Below, piece after piece: positions 22,046-30,536 of a DNA stretch of 39,908 bases. Where the stretch lies: assembly GCA_964522665.1 (NCBI GenBank), contig CAZFVY010000064.1, positions 1 to 39,908 of the forward strand. The letters run 5' to 3'. The position numbers and the translations under genes were made by a program. The DNA comes from CAZFVY01 sp964522665 (GTDB lineage: Bacteria; Verrucomicrobiota; Verrucomicrobiia; Limisphaerales; CAZFVY01). The notes under the pieces are model-generated. The model saw only the letters and a list, made by a program, of their open reading frames with translations, was not told the origin of the DNA and did no database searches. The number at the start of each line of letters is the position of its first letter. Position 1 is the first letter of the stretch.

Positions 22046-24295
22046 TCACCGGACTAATCTCTCCTCGTAAACGCCCAGCGGCATCATGAAGCAGTACGCG
22101 TCGTAGCGCAGTTCGCTCCAGGCCAATTCGGCTAATGGTTGACCAGGAAAGAGCGGTATTTTCACCGGGGTAAACTGAACGCGCACCCGGATGGCCGACC
22201 GGCCTTGCGTCAGCGCGCGCCCCAACAAGAACTCATCGTCCCGAAAACGGCGATTCGAGGTTTGCACGTTGTGCTGCGTCGCGCCGAGTTCCTCCTTCGG
22301 GTTTGAATACACGCACGTATTCGCGCCCGCGAGATACCAAACCCCCGCGGGCCTCCACTCGGACTCCCGCCACTGGGTCTCGCCGTGACTCGCGTCGGCG
22401 ACGAAGACTTCCGCCCGTTGATTGGGAAACTGATAATCCAGCTTGCGGCGTAGCAGGGCGCCAAAATTATTGGGTTCCAGTTTAACCGTGAATTCGGAAA
22501 CGCCGGTCGTCGTTCGTCCCGTGTCTCGGCTCGCCGGATAAATCTCCTGGCCGTTCAACGTGTCCACGCCCCACTCATAACGGGAGATAATCTCATACGG
22601 CTCAGAGGCGCTGGGCGAACTGTAACGGTGCGCACCCTCGCTCGCCGCGTCGCCCACCTTGAGCGAATCCGTCTTGACGAGCGACGGGCTCGAAAGCCCG
22701 TACCAGTACGTCACCGTCCGGTAATGCTCCTTCGATTCATTCTGCCCTCCGTGTTCGAGCCGAATAACGGCGTTTTTGCCGAAAGGCATGAGGTCGGCCA
22801 GGAGAAATCGATACGCCGATTCGATCTTGTCCTCGGCGCTCTTCGCCTCGGATTCATTCCGGGCCCCAACCGGATGCCCGGCAAACGGCAGCGTCATATT
22901 TTGGCCCCCCCAATAGTCGCCCCCGCCGCCCCACTCCTCGGTTCCGGTCCCGTACGCTTGGGGCGTTTGGCTGTCGTCAAAGAAAAATCGCGGATCACCC
23001 TCCAACGTGTTGAGCGCCGCGCGATCAGAAAAAATCCACGACGTGCCGATGAAATGGCCGGACCAGTCGCCGCCCCCTTCGGTTTCGCGGGTGTCCAGCA
23101 GCACGAGGTCTTTGCCTGGCTCGGGCCGGGCGTGATCGCGGTACGTGGCATGAAAGTAAGCCGATTGATTCGTCACGCCGCGAAACGGAGCGTAGCGCAG
23201 CTTCCAGCGGACGCCCGCGATCTCGTTGCCCTCCGCGTTCACGAGTTCAATAAACGCATTATGAAAAAACGGCATCGGGAAAAAGCAAGCCAGGTGTACT
23301 TCGTCCCCCTCATAACGCACCCAGACCGGAAAACTCTTGACCAGGAATTCCCGCTCGTCGCGATTGTAGAGCGTGCCGGCGCCAAAAAACAGCGCCACTG
23401 GAGCCTCGACCGAGGGAGCCATGCGATTGTCCCAAGTCATCCGCAACGTCGCCCGCCCAAACTCGATCGCCCGCTCTCGCGGCACGGTAAACTCAATCGA
23501 GCGCAGCGTCGCCGGCGCCCGGCTGAGCGCCGCCACGATCGCCCGGCCGCGCGACGGCAGGGTCAACTCGCCACTTTGCTCTCGAAGCCCCATTCGGGTC
23601 GCTTCGGCGGAATCCGCCGGCGGCAACAGATCGCTCCCCGCGCGAGCGATTAGCGCAAGCACGTCCACGTCGGGCGCCGTTCGGGCATCCCAAGCGCGAA
23701 TCGGGTGGGAAAGCGGCGCGCCGGGAACGTATTGATGATAAATATAATAACCGGTCCCGTAACGGGTCCGTGAATAGGCCATCTGGAAGGACCGTTCAAA
23801 ACCGATCGGCGCCCAACTCAAGTCGGCTCCTTGGGTCGCGGACCACGTCCACGCCAGCGGACTTGGAAAAGGCGTGGTCGGCAGGAAAACCGAGCCGTCC
23901 ATCGGATGGTTTGGGTCGGCGGTGCTGCTCTCCTGGATGAGGTGGTCCACCCCATCGACAACGTAATGCCACGGGCTTCCGTGCCAGTGGTTGTACCGCG
24001 CGAAATAAAGGATGCCCGGACCTTCGACATCAAGCGTCACGTTGAAGTCATCCGCGCGTTGGTAAAGGAAGTGGCTCGCGTCGGCCCCCTCGTTGCCACC
24101 GCGACGGTCGTAGGTGCTGCGCATGTAAGCCCGGGCGCCAATTCGCTGCGCCGGCCACTGGTCCCAGTTCCGGTAGGCGTCCAGCCCAACCGGAATAACC
24201 GGCGGTTCGGCGCCGGAACAGATTACGGGAATCACGGCGAGACAATAGCCCGCCAACCGCGCCGCAACGCGTCGATAAAGACAACTTGCCGACAT
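22046..24295 (-). CDS. Exported DUF2961 / glycoside hydrolase family 172-like protein
   Basis: GH172 (formerly DUF2961) contains exo-glycosidases acting on fructofuranoside and arabinofuranoside substrates. The match rests on TWDNRMAPSVEAPVALFFGAG-like sequence (about 290-310), the metal or active-site motif YGTGTEEWGGGGDYWGG (about 444-460), which resembles the family GTGTEDYF motif, and the beta-jelly-roll pattern of HLACFFPMPFFHNAFIEL. At 749 residues it is roughly twice a minimal family member, with an extra N-terminal beta domain and a long C-terminal beta domain. The N-terminus from the ATG at 24295 is a signal peptide (RLAGYCLAVIPVICSGAEP). The open frame extends 54 codons upstream into the cysK promoter region, which I reject. 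It is convergent with the pseudopilin gene (9-bp gap). Confidence 0.82.
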   Translation of the reverse strand: MSASCLYRRVAARLAGYCLAVIPVICSGAEPPVIPVGLDAYRNWDQWPAQRIGARAYMRSTYDRRGGNEGADASHFLYQRADDFNVTLDVEGPGILYFARYNHWHGSPWHYVVDGVDHLIQESSTADPNHPMDGSVFLPTTPFPSPLAWTWSATQGADLSWAPIGFERSFQMAYSRTRYGTGYYIYHQYVPGAPLSHPIRAWDARTAPDVDVLALIARAGSDLLPPADSAEATRMGLREQSGELTLPSRGRAIVAALSRAPATLRSIEFTVPRERAIEFGRATLRMTWDNRMAPSVEAPVALFFGAGTLYNRDEREFLVKSFPVWVRYEGDEVHLACFFPMPFFHNAFIELVNAEGNEIAGVRWKLRYAPFRGVTNQSAYFHATYRDHARPEPGKDLVLLDTRETEGGGDWSGHFIGTSWIFSDRAALNTLEGDPRFFFDDSQTPQAYGTGTEEWGGGGDYWGGQNMTLPFAGHPVGARNESEAKSAEDKIESAYRFLLADLMPFGKNAVIRLEHGGQNESKEHYRTVTYWYGLSSPSLVKTDSLKVGDAASEGAHRYSSPSASEPYEIISRYEWGVDTLNGQEIYPASRDTGRTTTGVSEFTVKLEPNNFGALLRRKLDYQFPNQRAEVFVADASHGETQWRESEWRPAGVWYLAGANTCVYSNPKEELGATQHNVQTSNRRFRDDEFLLGRALTQGRSAIRVRVQFTPVKIPLFPGQPLAELAWSELRYDAYCFMMPLGVYEERLVR

Positions 24296-24399
24296 GACGA
24301 TGAGCGCGATTTCTACCTCGTCCGCGACTCCCACGCAAGGATGCCGCGGGGCGGTCATGCTTGAACTCGGCTCGTTTCGGTTCGAGTCTAAAAGTATGT

Positions 24400-24428
24400 T
24401 TGACACTCGGCGGCGGAATACTTGTAAT
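24400..24428 (+). promoter_or_regulatory. Near-consensus sigma70 promoter for cysK-sseA
   Basis: TTGACA (24400-24405), a 17-bp spacer and TGTAAT (24423-24428) match 11 of 12 consensus bases. Transcription would start near 24435, about 20 nt before the cysK ATG. It lies within the upstream extension of the oppositely oriented GH172-like frame, which supports the shorter start chosen for that gene. Confidence 0.75.
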
Positions 24429-24455
24429 GCTCCCGGACGGTCGCTGGACGAAGAC

Positions 24456-25424
24456 ATGAATCACGAGACTCGCGTTTACTCTAACATTTTTGAAATGCTC
24501 CCGTCCGAGGAGAACCCGACCCCGATGGTTCGCCTCAATCGGCTGAATCCATCGCCTGATTTTCAACTCTACGCCAAGTTGGAATGGATGAATCCCTTCG
24601 GCTCCGTCAAGGATCGAGCGGCCTGGGCCATGCTGCGCCAACTCGAAGAAAAGGGCGAAATCACTCCGGGTGGGCGAGGGATCGTCGAACCAACCTCCGG
24701 CAACACCGGCATCAGCCTGGCGGCGATGGCCCGCGCCCGCGGTTACCACATGCGGGCGGTCGTGCCGAACAAGGTGCCGCTGGAGAAAAAAATCCTGCTC
24801 AAAATCGCCGGCGCCGACCTTGACGTCATTAGCGATGAATTATGCCCGGCGCCCGGATTGGGTGAAGGTTCGATTAACATCGCCAAAACCCACGCGAAGG
24901 CTTCCCGGCACCGTTACGCGATGCCGAATCAGTACGAGAACGATCAAAACGTTTTGGCCCATCTGACGACCACCGGGCCGGAAATCTGGCGCCAGACGGA
25001 CGGCAAGATCACCCATTTTTTTGCTTCGCTGGGAACCTGCGGCACCGTCACCGGCGTCGCCCAATTCCTGCGCGCGCAAAATCCCGACGTCAAGATCATC
25101 GCGGTTCAGCCGACGGAAGGCCACGACGTGCCCGGGTTGCGCAATGTCAGCCAATTAAGCGTCTCGAAGCTCTTCGACGCGTCCCTGATCGACGAAATCC
25201 TCGAAATTGATTTCAATCTCGCCTACACGCGGGTGCTCGACCTTTGCCGGCAAGAGGGCCTGCTCGCGGGTCCGAGTTCAGGCCTCATCTTCGAAGGCGC
25301 GCGGCGCATTATTGAGCGTGACAAAACCGGCCTGGGCGTGATGATTTTTCCCGACGACGTTTTTAAGTACACCTCGAACATGGTCAAACATATCCCCGGC
25401 CTCGCCGCGGGCACTCAAGCATAG
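24456..25424 (+). CDS. cysK: Cysteine synthase family protein (PLP-dependent)
   Basis: This is a PLP fold-type II enzyme that probably makes cysteine from an activated serine and a sulfur donor. It has 322 residues. Visible motifs are NPTPMVRLNRLN, the PLP lysine K52 in NPFGSVKDRAA, the PTSGNTGISLA asparagine loop (about 83-93), the phosphate-binding SLGTCGTVTG (about 190-199), and LLAGPSSG near the C-terminus. Lengths and motifs fit CysK/CysM, and the exact activated-serine substrate cannot be read from sequence. I start at the ATG at 24456 because a strong promoter ends just upstream and GACGAAG precedes it. The sulfurtransferase gene follows after 12 bp. Confidence 0.93.
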   Translation: MNHETRVYSNIFEMLPSEENPTPMVRLNRLNPSPDFQLYAKLEWMNPFGSVKDRAAWAMLRQLEEKGEITPGGRGIVEPTSGNTGISLAAMARARGYHMRAVVPNKVPLEKKILLKIAGADLDVISDELCPAPGLGEGSINIAKTHAKASRHRYAMPNQYENDQNVLAHLTTTGPEIWRQTDGKITHFFASLGTCGTVTGVAQFLRAQNPDVKIIAVQPTEGHDVPGLRNVSQLSVSKLFDASLIDEILEIDFNLAYTRVLDLCRQEGLLAGPSSGLIFEGARRIIERDKTGLGVMIFPDDVFKYTSNMVKHIPGLAAGTQA

Positions 25425-25436
25425 AGAAAGGACACA

Positions 25437-26285
25437 ATGGCAACCTACGCCCACCCTGAAGTACTCGTCGAAACCGACTGGGTCAAAAGCAACCTTGGCA
25501 AACCCGGTCTCAAACTGGTGGAGATCGATGTCGATACCAAAGCCTACGACGCCGGGCATATCCCCGGCTCCGTCGGTTTCAATTGGCAGACCCAACTCCA
25601 GGACCAAGTCCGACGCGACATCATCAGCCAGGAAGCCTTCGAGAAACTTGTTGGCGAGGCCGGCATCTCGCCTTCCGACACCGTGATCGTTTACGGCGAC
25701 AATAATAATTGGTTCGCCGCGTATGGCTTCTGGCTGTTCAAGATTTACGGACACAAAGACGTGCGCCTCATGAATGGCGGCCGCGTTAAATGGCTCAACG
25801 AGGCCGACAAGGAACTCGTCACCGAAAAGCCCAGCCCGACGTCCGTCCCGTATAAATCGTCGAGCGTTGATCTCAGCCTCCGCGCGAACGTCATGGACGT
25901 GTTGACCGCGTCCAAATCCGGCGCGCTGAATCTGGTCGATGTTCGCAGCCCCGACGAATTCTCCGGCCGGGTCATCGCGCCGCCCGGGATGAGCGAGACC
26001 GCGCAGCGCGGCGGACATGTTCCCGGCGCCAAGAGCATTCCCTGGAGCACCGCCGTCGCCCCGAACGGGTCATTCAAGTCGCCCGACGAATTGCGCGCGA
26101 TTTATTTGGATCAAAAAGGCGTCGATGCGAAGAAAGAGTCCATCGCCTACTGCCGGATCGGCGAGCGCTCGAGCCATACCTGGTTTGTGCTGAAGTATTT
26201 GCTCGGGCTGGACAACGTGAAAAATTACGACGGTAGCTGGACCGAATACGGCAATCTCGTTGGAGTCCCGATCGACAAGGGTTGA
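25437..26285 (+). CDS. sseA: Thiosulfate/3-mercaptopyruvate sulfurtransferase (two rhodanese domains)
   Basis: This enzyme moves sulfane sulfur through a cysteine persulfide. It has 282 residues in two rhodanese domains. The first (about 8-125) is the inactive copy with LVEIDVDTKAYDAGHIPGSV. The second (about 148-278) has LVDVRSPDEFSGR and the catalytic C239 in AYCRIGERSSHTWFVL, the loop found in thiosulfate sulfurtransferases of the CysA type. A strong ribosome site, AAAGGA (25427-25432), lies 4 bases before the ATG. It shares an operon with cysK, pointing to sulfur handling for cysteine synthesis. Whether thiosulfate or mercaptopyruvate is used is inferred, not shown. Confidence 0.95.
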   Translation: MATYAHPEVLVETDWVKSNLGKPGLKLVEIDVDTKAYDAGHIPGSVGFNWQTQLQDQVRRDIISQEAFEKLVGEAGISPSDTVIVYGDNNNWFAAYGFWLFKIYGHKDVRLMNGGRVKWLNEADKELVTEKPSPTSVPYKSSSVDLSLRANVMDVLTASKSGALNLVDVRSPDEFSGRVIAPPGMSETAQRGGHVPGAKSIPWSTAVAPNGSFKSPDELRAIYLDQKGVDAKKESIAYCRIGERSSHTWFVLKYLLGLDNVKNYDGSWTEYGNLVGVPIDKG

Positions 26286-26319
26286 CCGCGAGCCGCGAGT
26301 GGCGCTGAGTAACAATTCC

Positions 26320-26360
26320 AAGGCCGCCTGGACCATCGCCAGGCGGCCTTTCCTTTTCCT
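26320..26360 (+). terminator. Intrinsic terminator of the cysK-sseA operon
   Basis: AAGGCCGCCTGG (26320-26331) and CCAGGCGGCCTT (26339-26350) form a perfect 12-bp stem with a 7-base loop, followed by TTCCTTTTCC. It is 34 bp after the sseA stop. The hairpin also faces the end of gspD, 135 bp further on, and might act weakly in that direction. Confidence 0.85.
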
Positions 26361-26484
26361 CCGGGCCCAACTCGTCCACCCCGCGGCAACGTCAGCGCGA
26401 CAGATCAGCTCGCACGCGAGCGAGCCAACCCGGAGACGCGCGTGAGCTTCACCGTGCGGCTCCAGGTCATTGGCGCCTCCCAAC

Positions 26485-29400
26485 TCATTTCACCGGCTTC
26501 AGCGACGGATCGCCCAACGGCACGTCCGCGTCCCGCCATTTCTTGATCAACGGCGCTTTGCGGTCCATCTCCTCCATCAATTCCTTGGCCTGCTCCGGAG
26601 TCCGGGTAATCCGGGGACGCAGGAAGACCATGAGTTCGGTCTCGTGCGAGACCTTGTCCTTCTTCTTGAAGGCCCAGCCGAGCACCGGGATGTCCCCCAA
26701 AAGCGGTACTTTCCGCAGTGTGTCGGCCAATTGCTTTTGAATAATGCCGCCCATGACCAAAGTCTGGCCATTCTTGGACATAAGATCCGTGCGGAAGTTC
26801 CGCGTATCGATGATCGCCGCGTTGAACAGCGTCGCGTTGGCGCCCTGGCGCAATGTCGAGGATTCGGCGTGAATCCGCAACGCGACATCCTCGGAATTAT
26901 TGATGTGCGGCGTGACCTCAAGCTTGACGCCCACGTCGCGATACTCGAGCGTCTGGGAACTGCCACCCAAGGCCTGATTGATCGAACCGGATTGGAACGG
27001 CACCTGCGAACCGACGAAGAGGCGCGCCACTTCGTTGTCCTCCACGTTGATCTGCGGCTCGCCCAACACGGTGGCGTCGGTATTCCGCTTCAGGAATTGA
27101 ATCAGAAAATCCAGATTCAACGTGCCGTCCAAGACGCCCGATTTCAATGAGTTGGCCAGCGCGGCCGCGCCGCCGCCGCCGAACGATTTGCGATATTCAC
27201 CGGAGGTCTTCAGCAGGATGCCGTTGTCAAAATCGTCTTGCGAGAAACTGGTGCTGCCGTCCGGCCCCCAGCGGACGCCCAACTGATGCAACAGATCGCT
27301 CGATACCTCGACGATCTTCATGTCGATCAGCACCGAGGCCGTCGGCGCGTCCAAGTCCTCGATCAGCTTCAAGACCTGCGGAAAGAAGTGCACGTTGCAG
27401 CTAACCAGCAATGCGTTGCTGCGCTGGTCGGAGACCGCGCGCACCCGGCCGACGAGGTCACTGACCGGGCGCGCGGTCGTCCGACCGTCGTTGCCGCGGA
27501 CGTTTTCCTGCTGCCCGCCCAACCACGGATAATAGCTGTCGTCCTTGACCTCCTGCTGCACGTCGAAGTCGAATCCCGGTTGGGAGGTCTTGGTCGGCTG
27601 CTGCTGCTGCTGGTTCTGCGGCGGCGGTTGGCCGGGTTGCGCGGGCGGGCGCAACGCCGGCGAACCGCCTTTGGCGAACAGAATGTTCAAGCTGTTGGCG
27701 ACCGTGAAGGCCTTCGCGAACTTGAGCTGAATCCGCAGCGTGCTTTCGCCCGCCTCCGAGGGCGCGTCCAACTGGCGCAAGACGTCCTCGACCGCCGCCA
27801 GGTTCTCCGGCGAGTTCGACGCCAGAATGATCGAGTTGGAAAACGGCTCACTGGTGATGCGAACCTTGCCGTACAGGCGGCCGACGTCGTGATCGGCGGT
27901 CTCACTCGGGGTATCGCTGAAGAAATCATAATAGCTCCGTTGCTGGGTCTTCTTCAGAAACAGCTCGTTAAGCACGTCCTCGATGTCGGTCGCGCTGACG
28001 TATTTGAGCCGGATGATTTTCGGCGCCAAACTGTTGTCCGTGACCGGCGCGTCCAATTCGTCGATCATCTTCCCGACACTTTCCATCGAGCTTGGTGGCG
28101 CCTGTACGATCAACGTATTGCGCCGACGATCGGCCACCACCTTCAACTTCTTGGAGCCGCTCGACGTCTGCGGCGTAAAATAATAGATGTATCGGGAACT
28201 ACTATCCTGATCCTTGTACAAATCCTGTATCTGCTTGGCCACGTCTTCCGAGTCCGCGTTTTTAAGCGTGAAGGTGCGAACCACCTTCTCCTGAGCTTCC
28301 TCGGTATCCAGCGTGGTTAGCAGACGTTTGACCGCCTGAAAATTCGCCTCACTGGACAGGATGATGAGGGAACTCGATCGCGAATCGGCCGTCACTTCAA
28401 TCATGTCCTTCAACGACCGACCGCTCATCCGCTGATAGAGCGGTCCGATTTCCTTGGCGATGTCTTCCGCGTTGACATTCTTCAGCGGGATGACCCGCAA
28501 AGTGACATCCTGCGGCTTTTCCGTATCGAGCACATTAATTAACCGCTGGACCTCGGCCTGTTTCGCCTTGGGCGCGGCCACAATCAGGCGGTTCGCGGTC
28601 TTGTCCGGCCAGATACGCACTTGGTTTCCGCCGCCTCCCGCGGCGCCGCCGGCGGGCGTCGGGCCGCCACCGCTCGGAGCGCCGCTGTCGCCAATCATCA
28701 TCGGCGGTCCGCCGCCCGGCAATGAACGCATGCTTCTCGGGGAAGACGAACCGCCACTCCGGCTCGTTCCGCCGCCACCACCGCCGCCTCCGCCAGATTG
28801 CGCGTTGACCACGAGACTTACCAGATTGCCCAATTCTTCCGCCTCGGAATTTTTGAGCGGATAAATCTCCACCGTCGAGTCGGAGACCGACTCAACGTCC
28901 AAGGCCGCGATCATTTCGCCCAGCAGCCGAAGATTGTCATTATAGTCGGTAACGATGAGCTGATTCGCCCGCTCATCGGTGTCGATGCTCGCCTTCTCCG
29001 AGAGCACCACGCCAATTTTATCCCGCAAGTCCGCCGCCTGAATGTGCTTGAGCGGGAAGATCTTGATCAGCCGTTGCCGGCCATCGGGCACGCCGGTCTT
29101 ATCCGCGCTGATCAATTCCGGATTCATTTTCGGCTCTTTGCCCTCGGGCACGATCAAGATCGAACTGCTCGATTCGACCGCGGTATAACCTTCGATGCTC
29201 AGCGCGCGATAAACCAAATTGATCGCCTCGCGAGGAGGCAGTTTTTTCGAGCTGACGATGGTCAGCTGCACATTGACCTGCGGGTGCTTGATGACGCTCT
29301 TGCCCGTCGTCTGCGCGAGCCACTGCACCACCATGTCAATCTGCGCCTGTTGGAAACTCAACTGAATGTCCTCGGACCCCGACGGTTTGCCCGCGTCCCC

Positions 29401-29646
29401 TCCTGTCGCGCCGTCGCGATTCGTCACGGCGGACGCGCCGGCCGAGGTGGCGTTGGTCGCCGCGTTCGGAGCCGGCGTCGCGGTGGCGCCCTTGACGGCG
29501 CTGGCGGGCGCCGTGCCGGGTGGCGGCGCGTCCTGGGCAAAGGCGGTTTCCGCGGGGCCAGCGAGCGCTAGCCCCGCAATGGCCAACGCCATGCCAATCG
29601 CCGCGAGGGACTCTGATTTCATGATTGAATTTCGCTTTAATTTCAC
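26485..29646 (-). CDS. gspD: Type II secretion system secretin GspD, extended
   Basis: This forms the outer-membrane channel of the type II secretion system. A signal peptide (about 1-38) is followed by an N0 domain (about 91-170). Six N1-like modules follow (starting near 190, 257, 380, 455, 541 and 635); each opens with a pattern like IFPLKHIQAADL and closes with a pattern like ANQLIVTDYNDNLRLLGEMIAALD. The secretin core spans about 770-1010, with VLGEPQINVEDNEVARLFVGSQVPF and GIIQKQLADTLRKVPLLGDIPVLGWAF. At 1053 residues it is far longer than the usual 650-750. It has a Gly-only run at 285-293 and a Pro/Gln linker at 663-690. The GTG start overlaps the gspC stop by GTGA, with GGAAAG upstream; an ATG eight codons later is an alternative. 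It is the last gene of the operon. Confidence 0.95.
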   Translation of the reverse strand: MKLKRNSIMKSESLAAIGMALAIAGLALAGPAETAFAQDAPPPGTAPASAVKGATATPAPNAATNATSAGASAVTNRDGATGGDAGKPSGSEDIQLSFQQAQIDMVVQWLAQTTGKSVIKHPQVNVQLTIVSSKKLPPREAINLVYRALSIEGYTAVESSSSILIVPEGKEPKMNPELISADKTGVPDGRQRLIKIFPLKHIQAADLRDKIGVVLSEKASIDTDERANQLIVTDYNDNLRLLGEMIAALDVESVSDSTVEIYPLKNSEAEELGNLVSLVVNAQSGGGGGGGGGTSRSGGSSSPRSMRSLPGGGPPMMIGDSGAPSGGGPTPAGGAAGGGGNQVRIWPDKTANRLIVAAPKAKQAEVQRLINVLDTEKPQDVTLRVIPLKNVNAEDIAKEIGPLYQRMSGRSLKDMIEVTADSRSSSLIILSSEANFQAVKRLLTTLDTEEAQEKVVRTFTLKNADSEDVAKQIQDLYKDQDSSSRYIYYFTPQTSSGSKKLKVVADRRRNTLIVQAPPSSMESVGKMIDELDAPVTDNSLAPKIIRLKYVSATDIEDVLNELFLKKTQQRSYYDFFSDTPSETADHDVGRLYGKVRITSEPFSNSIILASNSPENLAAVEDVLRQLDAPSEAGESTLRIQLKFAKAFTVANSLNILFAKGGSPALRPPAQPGQPPPQNQQQQQPTKTSQPGFDFDVQQEVKDDSYYPWLGGQQENVRGNDGRTTARPVSDLVGRVRAVSDQRSNALLVSCNVHFFPQVLKLIEDLDAPTASVLIDMKIVEVSSDLLHQLGVRWGPDGSTSFSQDDFDNGILLKTSGEYRKSFGGGGAAALANSLKSGVLDGTLNLDFLIQFLKRNTDATVLGEPQINVEDNEVARLFVGSQVPFQSGSINQALGGSSQTLEYRDVGVKLEVTPHINNSEDVALRIHAESSTLRQGANATLFNAAIIDTRNFRTDLMSKNGQTLVMGGIIQKQLADTLRKVPLLGDIPVLGWAFKKKDKVSHETELMVFLRPRITRTPEQAKELMEEMDRKAPLIKKWRDADVPLGDPSLKPVK

Positions 29647-30536
29647 TGGGAGCTTTCCTTTCCTTTAGGCATGAGGCTGTCGCTGCCGAAGCCCGAAAAT
29701 ATCGTTAATTCCTTGGACTGTCCGTTCTCCTGAACCAGAACGCGGTTGGTGCCGATGCGAAGCAGCTTGATGCCCCCCAATTCGTCACCTTCCTTCACTA
29801 AACCGGTCTGCCCGCTCGGGGCGCGCAAAAACGCGCTCCGTCCAGCGATGCCTAACAGAGCCATCGGCATCGGGTGCATGACCGGCGCGAAAATCTCGCT
29901 CTGCGTGATTCTCTCAATTTGCGCCTGAGCGGCCGCCGGCAAGTCCGCCGGTGGTTTGCCCCCGCCTCCCGGCATCATCATCCCGGGCATCATTCCCGCC
30001 CCGGGCATTCCCCGTCCCGCGCGTCGTCCGCCTGGCCCCATACCGGGGGGCGGGCCGCCGCCCGGAAAGCCGCCTGGGCCAGGGCCGGCGCCGGGCGGAG
30101 AGGCAACCATTGGGGCTCCGCCCGGACCGGGCATCGCCGCGGGACCGCCGGGCGGAGGCATCGCCCCTGGAAGTGGGGAGCCGCGATTCGCCAGATTGAC
30201 ACCGTCGGCCGGCCCGCTGGAGTTGGTCATCGATTTCGGCACCGCCGCAACATTCGTCCCCACCCCGGCCACATTGGTCCCATTCTTCGCCGCATCGGCT
30301 TTCGCGATCGCGTTCGTGCCCTTACCGCTCGCCACTGTGTTAGTCGGCGATTTTCCCGGCGATTCTCCGGCGCTCACCTTGTTGGTCTTCGCGGCGTCCG
30401 CCAACATTGGAACGTCCGGGATGGTAACGTGACCGAGCGGATCATTCCGGACAAGGTGAGTGGAAACCTGCACGAGCACGAGCACGCCAAGTCCCGCGCA
30501 AATGATCTTAAAGATTGAGTCCAAACGCTCAAGCAT
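29643..30536 (-). CDS. gspC: Type II secretion system inner-membrane protein GspC-like
   Basis: This 297-residue protein would link the inner-membrane platform to the secretin. A membrane segment (about 10-30, IICAGLGVLVLVQVS) is followed by a Thr/Asn/Ala-rich stretch, then a striking Gly/Pro/Met-rich linker (about 120-205). A C-terminal homology-region-like domain (about 215-290) contains FLRAPSGQTGLVKEGDELGGIKLLRIGTNRVLV. There is no PDZ or coiled-coil domain after it. The ATG at 30536 is set by an ideal ribosome site, GAGGAGGT (30549-30542), five bases upstream, and it overlaps the gspM stop by 8 bp. Position next to gspD agrees with the role. Identity rests on domain layout more than residue matches. 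Confidence 0.78.
   Translation of the reverse strand: MLERLDSIFKIICAGLGVLVLVQVSTHLVRNDPLGHVTIPDVPMLADAAKTNKVSAGESPGKSPTNTVASGKGTNAIAKADAAKNGTNVAGVGTNVAAVPKSMTNSSGPADGVNLANRGSPLPGAMPPPGGPAAMPGPGGAPMVASPPGAGPGPGGFPGGGPPPGMGPGGRRAGRGMPGAGMMPGMMMPGGGGKPPADLPAAAQAQIERITQSEIFAPVMHPMPMALLGIAGRSAFLRAPSGQTGLVKEGDELGGIKLLRIGTNRVLVQENGQSKELTIFSGFGSDSLMPKGKESSQ

Noticed and set aside
22628..23653. Plus-strand open frame of 341 codons
   Set aside because: It is antisense to the GH172-like gene, Arg-rich, and has no ribosome site or recognisable domain.
24296..24457. Upstream extension of the GH172-like protein by 54 residues
   Set aside because: It would hide the signal peptide inside the protein and overlap the cysK promoter and start codon.
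26396..26425. GCTCGC/GCGAGC hairpin downstream of gspD
   Set aside because: The stem is 6 bp with no T-run, so it is not convincing as the operon terminator.
27238..28320. Plus-strand open frame of 360 codons inside gspD
   Set aside because: It is a mirror of the secretin repeats. Its Leu/Arg-rich repetition follows from the repeated N1 modules on the other strand.
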